Positions 15,683-24,335 of a stretch of DNA of 64,000 bases are shown in pieces; the stretch's first letter is position 1, and the number at the start of each line of letters is the position of its first letter. The notes below the pieces were generated by a model, which did not search any database, was not told the DNA's origin, and saw only the letters and a list, made by a program, of their open reading frames with translations. Made by a program: the position numbers and the translations under genes. The stretch is taken from NCBI GenBank assembly GCA_045596385.1, contig JAZOCC010000004.1, forward strand, positions 1-64,000, read 5' to 3'. This DNA is from SIG307 sp045596385. GTDB taxonomy: Bacteria > Bacillota > Clostridia > Lachnospirales > Lachnospiraceae.

Positions 15683-17068
15683 ATGAATTATTACGAGCGA
15701 ATTCAAAATTCCATTGACTTTATTGAGGACAATCTGGCGGAGGAGATTACGGTGGAGCAATGCGCGAAACAGGCCTATATGAGCGTTTCGGGCTATTACC
15801 GGATGTTTCTGTCGGTGGTGGGGTATACCATAAAGGAATATATCCGGATGCGGCGACTGACAGTGGCCTACGAGGAGCTGATAAAGGACGACTGCTCGGT
15901 GACGGAGGTTGCCGTAAAGTACGGATATAACTCCACGGATAGCTTTACGAGAGCTTTCAAGAGTCAATTCGGGACAGTGCCTTCGAAGGTAAAAGACATT
16001 TCTTCGCAACCGAAAATAAATCAATTTGCGAGGATCAATATTATGGAACGTTTTTTTGAAGAGAACAGCGCGTGGGTGGAAAACTATCCGGATGTAAAGG
16101 TTATTAAGGAACTTCCGCCGATGAAGGTGGCTTGTTTTACTTATTTCGGAGACGAGCCGGAAAGTCATGCTTTTGAAGAACTAAAGAAATGGGCTAAGGC
16201 TCACGGGATTTCTTTTTCAGACCAAAGCTACCGGATTTTCGGTTATAATAACCCGGACCCGTCGAATGTGGATTCGGATGAGACCTACGGGTATGAGTTT
16301 TGTGTAACCATTCCGGATGAACTGTACGAGACGTTGGAAGATGTGCCGGAAGACTTTACAAAGGGAACTTACGACTGTGTGAAACGACGTACTCTGTCCG
16401 GAGGAAAATTTGCGGTGACTTCTGTGAAGAGGGAAGGAAAAGAAGACATCGGCGAAGGGATTATGCTTGCCTGGAAGCGGTTCAATGAATGGCTGCGTGT
16501 GAGTAAATATACTTGGGGCGGTAAGCAGTATTTGGAGGAACACTTAGGTTTTTCGGAGGAGGATACTCACATCGGTGGTGTGGATTTGTACATTTCCATT
16601 CAGGATGCACCGAAGGAAACGATGACGGAAAAGGCGGAAGAGGAAATTCCGGCGTATCGCGTGGCGGTGTTTCGGACGGAAGGTATGGACCCGGAGCAAA
16701 ACGCTAGCGAAAGCTGGGAGCGTGCCCTTGCCTTTGCAAAGGGGCATATGCTGGATTCCAAGGAGTGCCGGATTTTTCAGTATAACGCAGGCTTTAGCAG
16801 AAAACCACCGTTTTTCCATGTGGTGATGATTACGCTACCGGATTCTTTCACGGAGGATTTACCGGAGGTTAGCAGTTTCCCGGGCGGTACTTATATGACG
16901 ATTCATGTGAGTTATGACCGCATCTTGGAGGGCTGGATGCTGATGGAAAAGTGGAGAAAGGATACCAAGACAAAGGCGGCAAATCACCAGTGGGTCGAGG
17001 AATGGACTCTGGATAACTGGGAATGGCCGTGCAGGGATATTAAAATCTGTTATCCGATACAAAGGTAA
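15683..17068 (+). CDS. AraC family regulator with two tandem GyrI-like domains
   Basis: 461 residues. AraC HTH about 1–105 (CAKQAYMSVSGYYRMF, EVAVKYGYNSTDSFTRAF). Two GyrI-like effector domains follow: about 135–310 (LPPMKVACFTYFGDEPE … HIGGVDLYISI) and about 320–461 (IPAYRVAVFRTEGMDPE … WPCRDIKICYPI). The doubled domain mimics within one chain the internal duplication of GyrI proteins. Start after GGAGCGAACG. Ligand unknown; a TATAAT at 15642 is the likely -10. A terminator follows the gene. Confidence 0.85.
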   Translation: MNYYERIQNSIDFIEDNLAEEITVEQCAKQAYMSVSGYYRMFLSVVGYTIKEYIRMRRLTVAYEELIKDDCSVTEVAVKYGYNSTDSFTRAFKSQFGTVPSKVKDISSQPKINQFARINIMERFFEENSAWVENYPDVKVIKELPPMKVACFTYFGDEPESHAFEELKKWAKAHGISFSDQSYRIFGYNNPDPSNVDSDETYGYEFCVTIPDELYETLEDVPEDFTKGTYDCVKRRTLSGGKFAVTSVKREGKEDIGEGIMLAWKRFNEWLRVSKYTWGGKQYLEEHLGFSEEDTHIGGVDLYISIQDAPKETMTEKAEEEIPAYRVAVFRTEGMDPEQNASESWERALAFAKGHMLDSKECRIFQYNAGFSRKPPFFHVVMITLPDSFTEDLPEVSSFPGGTYMTIHVSYDRILEGWMLMEKWRKDTKTKAANHQWVEEWTLDNWEWPCRDIKICYPIQR

Positions 17069-17080
17069 AAGAAGAACAGT

Positions 17081-17113
17081 GCCGGGCAGACGTTAAGTTT
17101 GCCCGGATTTTTC
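17081..17113 (+). terminator. intrinsic terminator
   Basis: CCGGGCA (17082–17088) and TGCCCGG (17100–17106), then ATTTTTC. Confidence 0.85.
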
Positions 17114-17198
17114 TTTCACATCCTCAAAAAAGTCAAGAAATTGCTCCTGTATCGTGTATAATAGATTTACATCGCGATGCAAAGAAAGGAAGTTGACT

Positions 17199-18701
17199 AT
17201 GAGTTATCCGTTACACACCCGTGCCATCATGGGGTATGTGGAGGCACATATCTGTGAAGGAAAGCTGGATTATGAAGTGCTGGAACGTAGGATGGGTTTT
17301 TCTTATGCCCACATTCGGGATTTCTTTAAGCGGCAGACCGGTATTTCTTTGGGACAATATGTGCGTACCAGACAATTGGTTGCATCGGCCTTTGAACTGT
17401 TGCATACGGACAAGTCGGTGATGGACCTGGCCCTTGCTTACGGGTTTTCCAACCACGAAAGCTATACCCGCGCCTTTACAAAGGCCATGGGGCGGACGCC
17501 CAGTGCCTTCCGGAAGGAACGACCGTTAATGGGAATGTCGGAGCTGACGGAAGGGTTGTACGGTATCGGATTGCTCAGTCGGAAAGAGCGAAGGAGCGAT
17601 GTTGAGATGAGACAGAAAGAAAAATATCAGAACAGTGACAGTACGATTTTGTACGGGGTTCCCAAGGTGGAATGGGGAACCTACGGCGGTTCCACCCCGT
17701 ATCCGATTTGCTTAAAGGCATGTGCGGATTACTTGGGAGAGGATCTGGGCTACGCGGAGATTTTGGTGGCTTGCGGCGGAGCTTTCCGCTTTACCTGGAA
17801 CGAGAAGGAATGGGATATGAGTAATGTGGATATCTACCATACCTTTACCGAAGGTGGCGAAGAAACGGTGTATTCCTATGCGGCAAAGGCATTAGGCAGA
17901 GAGTTCTCCATGCTTGGCAGAACGAAGACTACCACCAAGGAAGAGTTTATTGCCTTTATTAAGAAACACATCGATGAGGGGCATCCGTGCATTGCCCAAG
18001 GTATCATCGGACCGCCGGAGGCGTGTATCATTACCGGATACCGGGACAACGGAAATACCTTGCTTGGTTGGAACTTCTTCCAGAACGACCCGGCATTCGG
18101 CGGAGCTGTGTCCTTTGATGAGTGCGGCTACTTTGTTTGCGACAACTGGTGGGAGAATACGGACACCCAGGCGGTGATGTGTCTCGGACCGGTGGAAGGT
18201 GAGCCGTTCGGAACGAAAGAGATTCTAAAAACGGCTGTAGAGGTTATGACCGGACGGCAAGACGGACCTTATCGTAAGGGTGTGGCAGGATTTGCCCCGT
18301 GGGTGAAGATGCTGTCCGAGGACAGTGCATTTTCCGGAGAGAATGAATCTTTGTTGTTTGAGAAAATGCTTTGTCAGGACGATGCTACCACTTGCTTGAT
18401 TGACGGAAGAGGTTGTGCCGCAGAGTATTTCAAGCGACTTGCCGAGACGGTATCCGGATGTGCCGATGCAGATGCCAATGGAAAGAATACAGAGAGCTAC
18501 AAGTTGCTTGCAGATCTGTTTGCGAAAGAAAAGAGTCTTGCGGAGCAGACCTGGTCGTTGCTTGGCGGTTGGGATAATATGGAGCAGAGACCGGTGAAGC
18601 TTGCGGAGAAAGCGGTACGGGAACAGGCGTGTGGGTATATCAAGCAGATTGAGGCATTGGAAGGGAAGTGTCTTGCACTGTTGAAAGAGTTATGTGAATA
18701 G
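17199..18701 (+). CDS. AraC family regulator fused to a C39/BtrH-like (papain-fold) domain
   Basis: About 500 residues from ATG 17199 (AAAGGAAG upstream; an in-frame ATG at 17154 has no ribosome site and overlaps the promoter). AraC HTH about 1–105. Residues about 140–300 resemble the BtrH N-terminal/C39-like peptidase fold: VEWGTYGGSTPYPICLKA with one cysteine near the expected nucleophile, and IITGYRDNGNTLLGWN, where the usual His before the strand is replaced (PPEACIITGY). The tail is helical. The enzyme may be inactive and serve as a ligand sensor. Gene ends with a terminator. Confidence 0.75.
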   Translation: MSYPLHTRAIMGYVEAHICEGKLDYEVLERRMGFSYAHIRDFFKRQTGISLGQYVRTRQLVASAFELLHTDKSVMDLALAYGFSNHESYTRAFTKAMGRTPSAFRKERPLMGMSELTEGLYGIGLLSRKERRSDVEMRQKEKYQNSDSTILYGVPKVEWGTYGGSTPYPICLKACADYLGEDLGYAEILVACGGAFRFTWNEKEWDMSNVDIYHTFTEGGEETVYSYAAKALGREFSMLGRTKTTTKEEFIAFIKKHIDEGHPCIAQGIIGPPEACIITGYRDNGNTLLGWNFFQNDPAFGGAVSFDECGYFVCDNWWENTDTQAVMCLGPVEGEPFGTKEILKTAVEVMTGRQDGPYRKGVAGFAPWVKMLSEDSAFSGENESLLFEKMLCQDDATTCLIDGRGCAAEYFKRLAETVSGCADADANGKNTESYKLLADLFAKEKSLAEQTWSLLGGWDNMEQRPVKLAEKAVREQACGYIKQIEALEGKCLALLKELCE

Positions 18702-18716
18702 AGATTGCTGAAAGTT

Positions 18717-18752
18717 ATCGGGCGGACGTATGTGTTCGCCCGGTAGTTTTTT
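18717..18752 (+). terminator. intrinsic terminator
   Basis: CGGGCG (18719–18724) and CGCCCG (18737–18742), followed by GTAGTTTTTT. Confidence 0.8.
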
Positions 18753-18894
18753 AGCAAAAACTTTTCCGCAAAGAAGGTGCTTATGTTACAATTATAATAA
18801 AACCATCAACATGCCAAAATCGGAAATGTTTTTCCTTCCTTCCTCGTGTATGCTATAGGTGTAGCTACAACAAAGAACAGAAAGGAGTGTAAGC

Positions 18895-20190
18895 GTGTAC
18901 AGAGAACTGATACAAGAAAGTCTTGATTATATCGAAGACAATTTGACGTGCAAGATTTCCGCGCAGGAATTGAGTGAGCGAGCCGGTTTTTCCCTGTTTC
19001 ATTACTACCGGCTGTTTCAGACGGCGGTGGGGCTGCCGGTGATGCAGTATATTTTACGCAGGAGACTGCTTGGCGCCATCTATGAAATCAGTTGCGGCAG
19101 CAAGATGATTGATGTAGCCTTGCGGTACGGCTTTGAAACTCATGCGGGATTTTACAAGGCCTTTGTGCGTGAAATCGGATGTACACCTGCACAGTATCTC
19201 AAACGGTACAAGGTGAAAAAGCCTTACCGGATTAACATTTTTGAGGAGGAACATATTATGGTCTCACATAAGAAAGTGACAACGATTTTGAAGGCATGGG
19301 GATTGGAAAAGGAAACCGTCTCCGATATTTATTACGAAGGAACCGGGAACAAAAACGAGTCTGCGGTTTACGTGGGAGAAAATTACGTGTTGAAGTTTGC
19401 GGCAAACTTAGGAAAGCTGAAAAGTCATATTGCCATTTCCAAGGCATTGGAAAATGTAGGTTTGTACGCAGCAACGCCGGTGGAAACTCTCGCGGGAGAA
19501 GAGTACCTTGCGGACGGAGAATTGTATTTTTGTTTGACAAAGCGCCTTCCGGGCCAGCAGATTAAACTTGGTGCCATGTATGAAGACGGATTTGTGGAGA
19601 AGGCGCGTTTTATCGGGGAAGTCATCGGACAGTTAAGTAAGGCGTTGGCAAATGTGGAGGCATTGGTAGAGGAAGCCGACATGTACGGAAGCGTGGTAAA
19701 CTGGGCAATTCCGCAGCTTACGGGCAAGCTTAACGTGCCGGAGCAGGTATTTCGCGACTACGAAGAGACCTTTGGTGCGCTTTATGAGAAGCTTCCGAAG
19801 CAGGTCATTCACAGAGATCCGAATCCGGGCAATATTATTCTGGCAGAGGATAAATGGGGTTTCATCGACTTTGAACTGAGCGAAAAGAATGTCAGGATTT
19901 TTGACCCGTGCTACGCCGCAACCGCGATTTTGTCCGAAAGTTTTGAAGACGGAAACGAGGCAAAACTGGCGAAGTGGGTACAGATTTACAAAAATATCAT
20001 TATCGGATATGATGACGTGGTAAAGCTGACCGAAGAAGAAAAGAAGGCAATTCCGTATGTGGTATTGTCCAACCAGTTACTGGCTCTTGCCTGGTTTGCG
20101 GGACAGGAGAAGTTTGCGGAGCTTTACGAAACCAATAAGAAGATGACTGAGTGGATGGTCAGCGTATTTGAGGAGTTAAAGGTGGAGTAA
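18895..20190 (+). CDS. AraC-type DNA-binding domain fused to an APH-like phosphotransferase
   Basis: 431 residues starting at GTG after AAAGGAG. AraC HTH about 1–105 (LSERAGFSLFHYYRLF, DVALRYGFETHAGFYKAF). From about 125 to the end is an APH/choline-kinase-like domain: YVLKFAAN supplies the ATP lysine, VIHRDPNPGNIIL has H306, D308 and N313, and GFIDFEL has the metal aspartate. All kinase residues are kept, so it may phosphorylate a small molecule as well as bind DNA. The same kinase fold occurs free at 10267. HTH–kinase fusions of this kind are unusual. Confidence 0.83.
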   Translation: MYRELIQESLDYIEDNLTCKISAQELSERAGFSLFHYYRLFQTAVGLPVMQYILRRRLLGAIYEISCGSKMIDVALRYGFETHAGFYKAFVREIGCTPAQYLKRYKVKKPYRINIFEEEHIMVSHKKVTTILKAWGLEKETVSDIYYEGTGNKNESAVYVGENYVLKFAANLGKLKSHIAISKALENVGLYAATPVETLAGEEYLADGELYFCLTKRLPGQQIKLGAMYEDGFVEKARFIGEVIGQLSKALANVEALVEEADMYGSVVNWAIPQLTGKLNVPEQVFRDYEETFGALYEKLPKQVIHRDPNPGNIILAEDKWGFIDFELSEKNVRIFDPCYAATAILSESFEDGNEAKLAKWVQIYKNIIIGYDDVVKLTEEEKKAIPYVVLSNQLLALAWFAGQEKFAELYETNKKMTEWMVSVFEELKVE

Positions 20191-20216
20191 GAGAGCTGAA
20201 CTGATTTCGGTTGAAA

Positions 20217-20249
20217 GACACTTGCATGTGATGTGCAGGTGTTTTTCGT
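20217..20249 (+). terminator. intrinsic terminator
   Basis: ACACTTGCA and TGCAGGTGT pair (one G·T), followed by TTTTTCGTTTTT. Confidence 0.75.
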
Positions 20250-20267
20250 TTTTAAAGGACTTTTTTC

Positions 20268-20296
20268 TTGTACACATGGCTCTAATTTGATAAAAT
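20268..20296 (+). promoter_or_regulatory. promoter of the ceramidase-like/esterase operon
   Basis: TTGTAC (20268–20273), 17-bp spacer, TAAAAT (20291–20296). Confidence 0.55.
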
Positions 20297-20342
20297 GATA
20301 CTATGATCTCGTGATTGAAAAAGCACTATAAAGGGGGATTCT

Positions 20343-21605
20343 ATGCTAAAACTAGGCTATGCGCAAGCAGATATTACGCCCACCGAACCGATGGAACTGG
20401 TAGGCTTTTATCGCCCGGATAATGTGTCAAAGGGTGTGCAGAGTCCTTTGATTGCTCAAGTATCGGTGTGGGAAGATGTGGAGCGATGTTGTCTGATTAC
20501 TGTGGACAGTCTCGGGTTTATGAAAGACATGACGGATTTTTTACGGGAGCGGGTAGGGGAGGTTCTTAGTGTGTCTAAGGACAAGGTTATGGTGTGTTTT
20601 TCTCATACTCATTCGGCACCCAATGCCGATAGTGAGAAGCAGTATTTTGAAATGATATGTGACAAGGTTTCTACGGCTGTCGGTCGGGCAATGGCTGATT
20701 TGAAAACGATAAGTGTGGGACATGGAAACGCTGAAGTTGAGATTGGAGTGAACCGAAGACCGGAAGGAACGAGAATCGATAAGCGTTCAGGATGTTTACT
20801 GGCGCATGATGAGGAGGACGGGAAGAACCGCCTGCTTCTGGTACGTTTGACTGCCCACGGAAATGTACTGAAAGCTGATAATTACCGGGTTTCACCGGAT
20901 TATTTCGGGGCTGTCAGAGAAAAATTGCAGGAGCAATACGGTTGTCCGGTCATGGTGCTGCAAGGGGCTTCCGGAAATATTGCGCCGAAGTATTTTTACT
21001 CGGAGAATACGCCTGTTGATGCAAGAGGACTGGCCTTTGTCAGGTCAAAGGATGCGTTACATAAAATGGCACAGGAAGTGGGCGAAAAGCTTGCGGAGGG
21101 GATGGCGCGGATAACATTCACGGCAGATACAACCGTGGGGATGTATTCCAAAGAAATGACGCTTTACGCCGAGGTTCCTTCTTTATCGGTTGCGGAAAAA
21201 ATCGCATCGGAGGCAAGGCAGTTGTGCGGAATTGACGGCACGGAATGGCTGACGGAAGTGAGCCGGTTGCGTGAATCGGGAGTTAGCAGACAAGAGGAAG
21301 GTGCGGAAGTGCAGTATTTCTCCATAGGGAACTGGTGCTTGTGCGGTGTTCCCTATGAGCTGATGACAGAGTTTGCATTGGGCGGTGTGGAACGAATGGG
21401 AAATGAGTTCTTTTACATTAACGGCTATACCAATGGTTGTCTGTCATACTTTCCGATGGCAGAAGAGTTTGACAAGGGTGGCTATGAGGTTTATTGGTCC
21501 ATGTTGATTTATTACAAATACTTTCATCGGGTATTTCCGTTTGAAAGGGAGTCGGGAGAGAGATTGCTTAATTTTATGATTGAGAATGCTCCCCAAAACT
21601 GTTAA
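20343..21605 (+). CDS. neutral ceramidase-like hydrolase
   Basis: 420 residues. The N-terminal ADITPTEPMELVGF and the metal motif CFSHTHSAP match the neutral/alkaline non-lysosomal ceramidase superfamily; GASGNIAPKY and NGYTNGCLSYFP match later conserved segments of its alkaline-phosphatase-like fold. It lacks a signal peptide and the C-terminal Ig-like domain of true ceramidases, so it is cytoplasmic, and the substrate need not be ceramide. Start after AAGGGGGATT. Two esterases follow within 53 bp, suggesting a shared hydrolytic pathway. Confidence 0.75.
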   Translation: MLKLGYAQADITPTEPMELVGFYRPDNVSKGVQSPLIAQVSVWEDVERCCLITVDSLGFMKDMTDFLRERVGEVLSVSKDKVMVCFSHTHSAPNADSEKQYFEMICDKVSTAVGRAMADLKTISVGHGNAEVEIGVNRRPEGTRIDKRSGCLLAHDEEDGKNRLLLVRLTAHGNVLKADNYRVSPDYFGAVREKLQEQYGCPVMVLQGASGNIAPKYFYSENTPVDARGLAFVRSKDALHKMAQEVGEKLAEGMARITFTADTTVGMYSKEMTLYAEVPSLSVAEKIASEARQLCGIDGTEWLTEVSRLRESGVSRQEEGAEVQYFSIGNWCLCGVPYELMTEFALGGVERMGNEFFYINGYTNGCLSYFPMAEEFDKGGYEVYWSMLIYYKYFHRVFPFERESGERLLNFMIENAPQNC

Positions 21606-21658
21606 AATATAATGGGCGTTAAAGAAAAAGAGAAAGAATACAGAAAAGGAGAAGTTTT

Positions 21659-22444
21659 ATGGGCGTTATCAGGTACACTTTTTATTCTGAGGCTCTGCGC
21701 GAGCAGACCAACATTATGGCGATCGTGCCGTCCTTTGAGCCGTGGCGGCATAGGATGAGTGCAAAGGAGTTTTATGAAACGTATCCGAAGCACAAGGTGC
21801 TCTACATTTGTCACGGCGGTTCCGACGACAGTTCCTTATATCTTCGCAGAACGCGAATTGAGGAGTATGCTAATGAGCGGGATTTGATTGTAATTTTTCC
21901 GGAGGTACGGAACAGCTTTTACAGCAACATGGTGCGGGGCAAGAAGTATTTTACCTATCTTACGGAGGAGCTTCCGAAGGTGGTGGAGAATCTGTTCCCG
22001 GTATCGAATAAAAGAGAAGACCGGTATGTATTGGGCAATTCCATGGGTTCTCACGGTGCCTTTAAATGGGCACTGAATTGTCCGGAGTATTTTGCGGCGG
22101 CAACGGGAATGTCCGGTGCGGGAGATTTGGAGGAGTTGGGCTTCTACGACCGGATGCCGGACCGCATCATCAATTCCTTCGGAACTCTGGAGGAGTACAG
22201 AGGCAGCTACAATGATTTTAAGTTCCTTTACAGGAAACATTTGGCAGAAGGAGTGTCCTTACCAAGGCTGTATGCCTGCTGCGGTACCGAGGACGGCTTC
22301 TATCCGGGGGCAAAGAAGTTTGCGGTAGACGGGAAAGAAGCGGGGCTGCCGATTTTGTTTGAGGAAGGTCCGGGCGGACATGACTGGGCGTTCTGGGACA
22401 AGTGGCTTCCGGTTATGTTAGACCATATGTTAAAGGAGGATTAA
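21659..22444 (+). CDS. esterase of the EstA/esterase D family (1)
   Basis: 261 residues, alpha/beta hydrolase. The oxyanion region is YICHGGSDDS, the nucleophile elbow GNSMGSHGAF, and the C-terminal GGHDW supplies the histidine; CGTEDGFYPG supplies the acid. Similar to tributyrin esterase/S-formylglutathione hydrolase-type acyl esterases. No signal peptide. Start after AAAAGGAG. The neighbouring gene 4 bp downstream is a paralogue, so the pair arose by tandem duplication. Confidence 0.85.
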   Translation: MGVIRYTFYSEALREQTNIMAIVPSFEPWRHRMSAKEFYETYPKHKVLYICHGGSDDSSLYLRRTRIEEYANERDLIVIFPEVRNSFYSNMVRGKKYFTYLTEELPKVVENLFPVSNKREDRYVLGNSMGSHGAFKWALNCPEYFAAATGMSGAGDLEELGFYDRMPDRIINSFGTLEEYRGSYNDFKFLYRKHLAEGVSLPRLYACCGTEDGFYPGAKKFAVDGKEAGLPILFEEGPGGHDWAFWDKWLPVMLDHMLKED

Positions 22445-22447
22445 GTC

Positions 22448-23221
22448 ATGGGAATGCTTCATTTTGATTATTTGTCCCAGACCTTGGGATATCATACAAA
22501 TATTTATTTCATTCTGCCGGCATGTACCCATGAGGGAAAAGCTCCGGCGGCAACGTTGTATTTGTTACACGGCGGTGCAGGAAACGGCATGGACTGGATC
22601 CGCTATACTTCCATTGAGCGGTATGCGGATAAGTACAACATCGCGGTGGTGATGCCGGAGGTGGATGGCAGCTGCTTTTATGCGGACATGAAGCACGGTT
22701 ACAACTACTTTACTTACCTGACCGAAGAAGTGGTAGCGGTGGCAGAAGGACTTTTACCTGTGAATAAGGAGCCGGAAATGCGTCTGGTGGCAGGCCTTTC
22801 CATGGGCGGCTACGGTGCTTTTAAGTGGGCCTTCAATCGTCCGGATTTCTTTGCGGCAGCGGCCAATTTGTCGGGAATTTCCTTTATTATGGACATTTTT
22901 GGCGGCAACGGTTTTGCGGCAAAGGATGCGGAGGATAAGTGCGGTCCGGTGGCGCTGAACTGGGGAAGCTTAGAGGAACTTCACGGTAGTATGAGCGACT
23001 CCAAAGAATGGATTGACAAAGCGGTTCGTGAAGGTACGAAGCTTCCGAAGCTGTTTGCGGCTATCGGTACAGAAGACTACAGCTACAAGCTTTCCTGTGA
23101 CTATTTGCAGTATTGTAAGGAACAGGGAATTGAGGTACATTACGAGGAAATGCCGGGACAGCACGAGTGGATTGTCTGGGATACCATGATTGAGCGGTTT
23201 ATGGCGTGGGCATTGCAATAA
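22448..23221 (+). CDS. esterase of the EstA/esterase D family (2)
   Basis: 257 residues, paralogue of the preceding gene, which it closely follows in order of motifs: LYLLHGGAGNG, nucleophile elbow GLSMGGYGAF, acid in IGTEDYSY, and histidine in PGQHEW. GLSMGGYGA is closer to the family consensus than the first copy. Ribosome site AAAGGAGG lies in the end of gene 1, so translation is coupled. Cytoplasmic ester hydrolase of unknown substrate. Confidence 0.87.
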   Translation: MGMLHFDYLSQTLGYHTNIYFILPACTHEGKAPAATLYLLHGGAGNGMDWIRYTSIERYADKYNIAVVMPEVDGSCFYADMKHGYNYFTYLTEEVVAVAEGLLPVNKEPEMRLVAGLSMGGYGAFKWAFNRPDFFAAAANLSGISFIMDIFGGNGFAAKDAEDKCGPVALNWGSLEELHGSMSDSKEWIDKAVREGTKLPKLFAAIGTEDYSYKLSCDYLQYCKEQGIEVHYEEMPGQHEWIVWDTMIERFMAWALQ

Positions 23222-23230
23222 GTTTTTGAG

Positions 23231-23268
23231 AAGGGGCAGTCACACATCGAATGCGACTGCCCCTTTTT
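23231..23268 (+). terminator. intrinsic terminator after the esterases
   Basis: AAGGGGCAGTC (23231–23241) and GACTGCCCCTT (23255–23265), then TTT; it also separates the convergent AraC gene. Confidence 0.9.
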
Positions 23269-23305
23269 ATATGGCGCGAGAGTGTTTTCGGGACTTCATG
23301 TTCCG

Positions 23306-24169
23306 CTATTTCTTTAGATATTGTGCACGGTATTTGCTTGGTGAGATGCCGGCAATTTTTTGAAAGGTTTTGAAAAAGTAGGCATAGCCGGAATAGCTCA
23401 GTTTTTCCTGCACCTGTGTAACCGTGTAGTCTTCCCGGAGCAGGGATTGGGCCGTGGATATTTTTTGCAGGGTGATGTAGTGGCTGACCGAAGTGTGTGT
23501 ATGTTTCTTAAACAAGCGGGACAAATAGTCGGGATGTAAGAAAAAATGATTTGCCAAGTCGGTAACGGTCAAATTCTCATAAATATGTTCCTGAATATAG
23601 GCAATCATTTCGTTGGTTCGTTTCTGCCCGGACGAAATGGGGAAGTTCTGATTGCTTTCCGGAGAAAGGCGGTCCACCATTTCGTTTAATAGGGAAAGTA
23701 TTTGAAAGAGACATGCCATGGCTTCGGGGGTGACGGACTTTTTGAAGGCAAGCAAACGGTTTAAATATCTTAGAAACTTTTCTGTTCCGGCCTTATCCGG
23801 TGTCAGAAGCAGAGGGCGGTCACTTCGTTTCAGGTAGGAGAGTGTATCTGCGTTGTCGCAGAAAACGGCATCCAGCCACTGACTGTTGATGCTTAGAATA
23901 TAGCGTTCATACATGATACCGGTCCCATGATAAAGCTGATGCACGCAAAAGGGCGGGATGATAATCAAAGTGCCTGCAGGGACTTTGGATACGGTGTCAT
24001 TTAACAGAACATCCGGAAGGTCGGTTAAGGAAAAATACAACTCTACGGCATTGTGAGAATGAGGCCCCACCGGAGTGGCGGTTTGGCTGTGTTTATAAGC
24101 TACATCAAAGGGTGCTGCAACGGGAAACGTCAGGACTTGGCTTCTGTTTTTATTTGTTTCTGTTGGCAT
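23306..24169 (-). CDS. AraC family regulator with N-terminal cupin domain
   Basis: 287 residues from the ATG at 24169, the second of two close ATGs, because GGAGG is correctly 8 bases before it. A cupin ligand domain comes first (GPHSHNAVELYF … GTLIIIPPFCVHQ), then two HTH motifs at the C-terminus (LANHFFLHPDYLSRLFKK, VQEKLSYSGYAYFFKTF). This order is that of sugar-catabolic AraC regulators, opposite to the HTH-first AraC proteins at 13.6–20 kb. It is divergent from the oxidoreductase operon at 24336 and most likely controls it; CTATT-TTAC-AATAG at 24244–24257 is a candidate site. Confidence 0.87.
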   Translation of the reverse strand: MPTETNKNRSQVLTFPVAAPFDVAYKHSQTATPVGPHSHNAVELYFSLTDLPDVLLNDTVSKVPAGTLIIIPPFCVHQLYHGTGIMYERYILSINSQWLDAVFCDNADTLSYLKRSDRPLLLTPDKAGTEKFLRYLNRLLAFKKSVTPEAMACLFQILSLLNEMVDRLSPESNQNFPISSGQKRTNEMIAYIQEHIYENLTVTDLANHFFLHPDYLSRLFKKHTHTSVSHYITLQKISTAQSLLREDYTVTQVQEKLSYSGYAYFFKTFQKIAGISPSKYRAQYLKK

Positions 24170-24335
24170 GGGCATTACCTCCACAAAAAAGTCGGAAAAA
24201 TACATAAATGAAGTGCTTTATATACATATTATTCTTTTTTTGTCTATTTTACAATAGGGTTAGAGAAAGAATTTGAATCAGTGCGTTGAAACTTTTGAAA
24301 TGAGGGGGACGAGGTATCCGAAGGGGGCTGTGAAG

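Noticed and set aside
15641..16168. Minus-strand ORF opposite the AraC/GyrI-GyrI gene
   Set aside because: Shadow of the AraC frame with no independent support.
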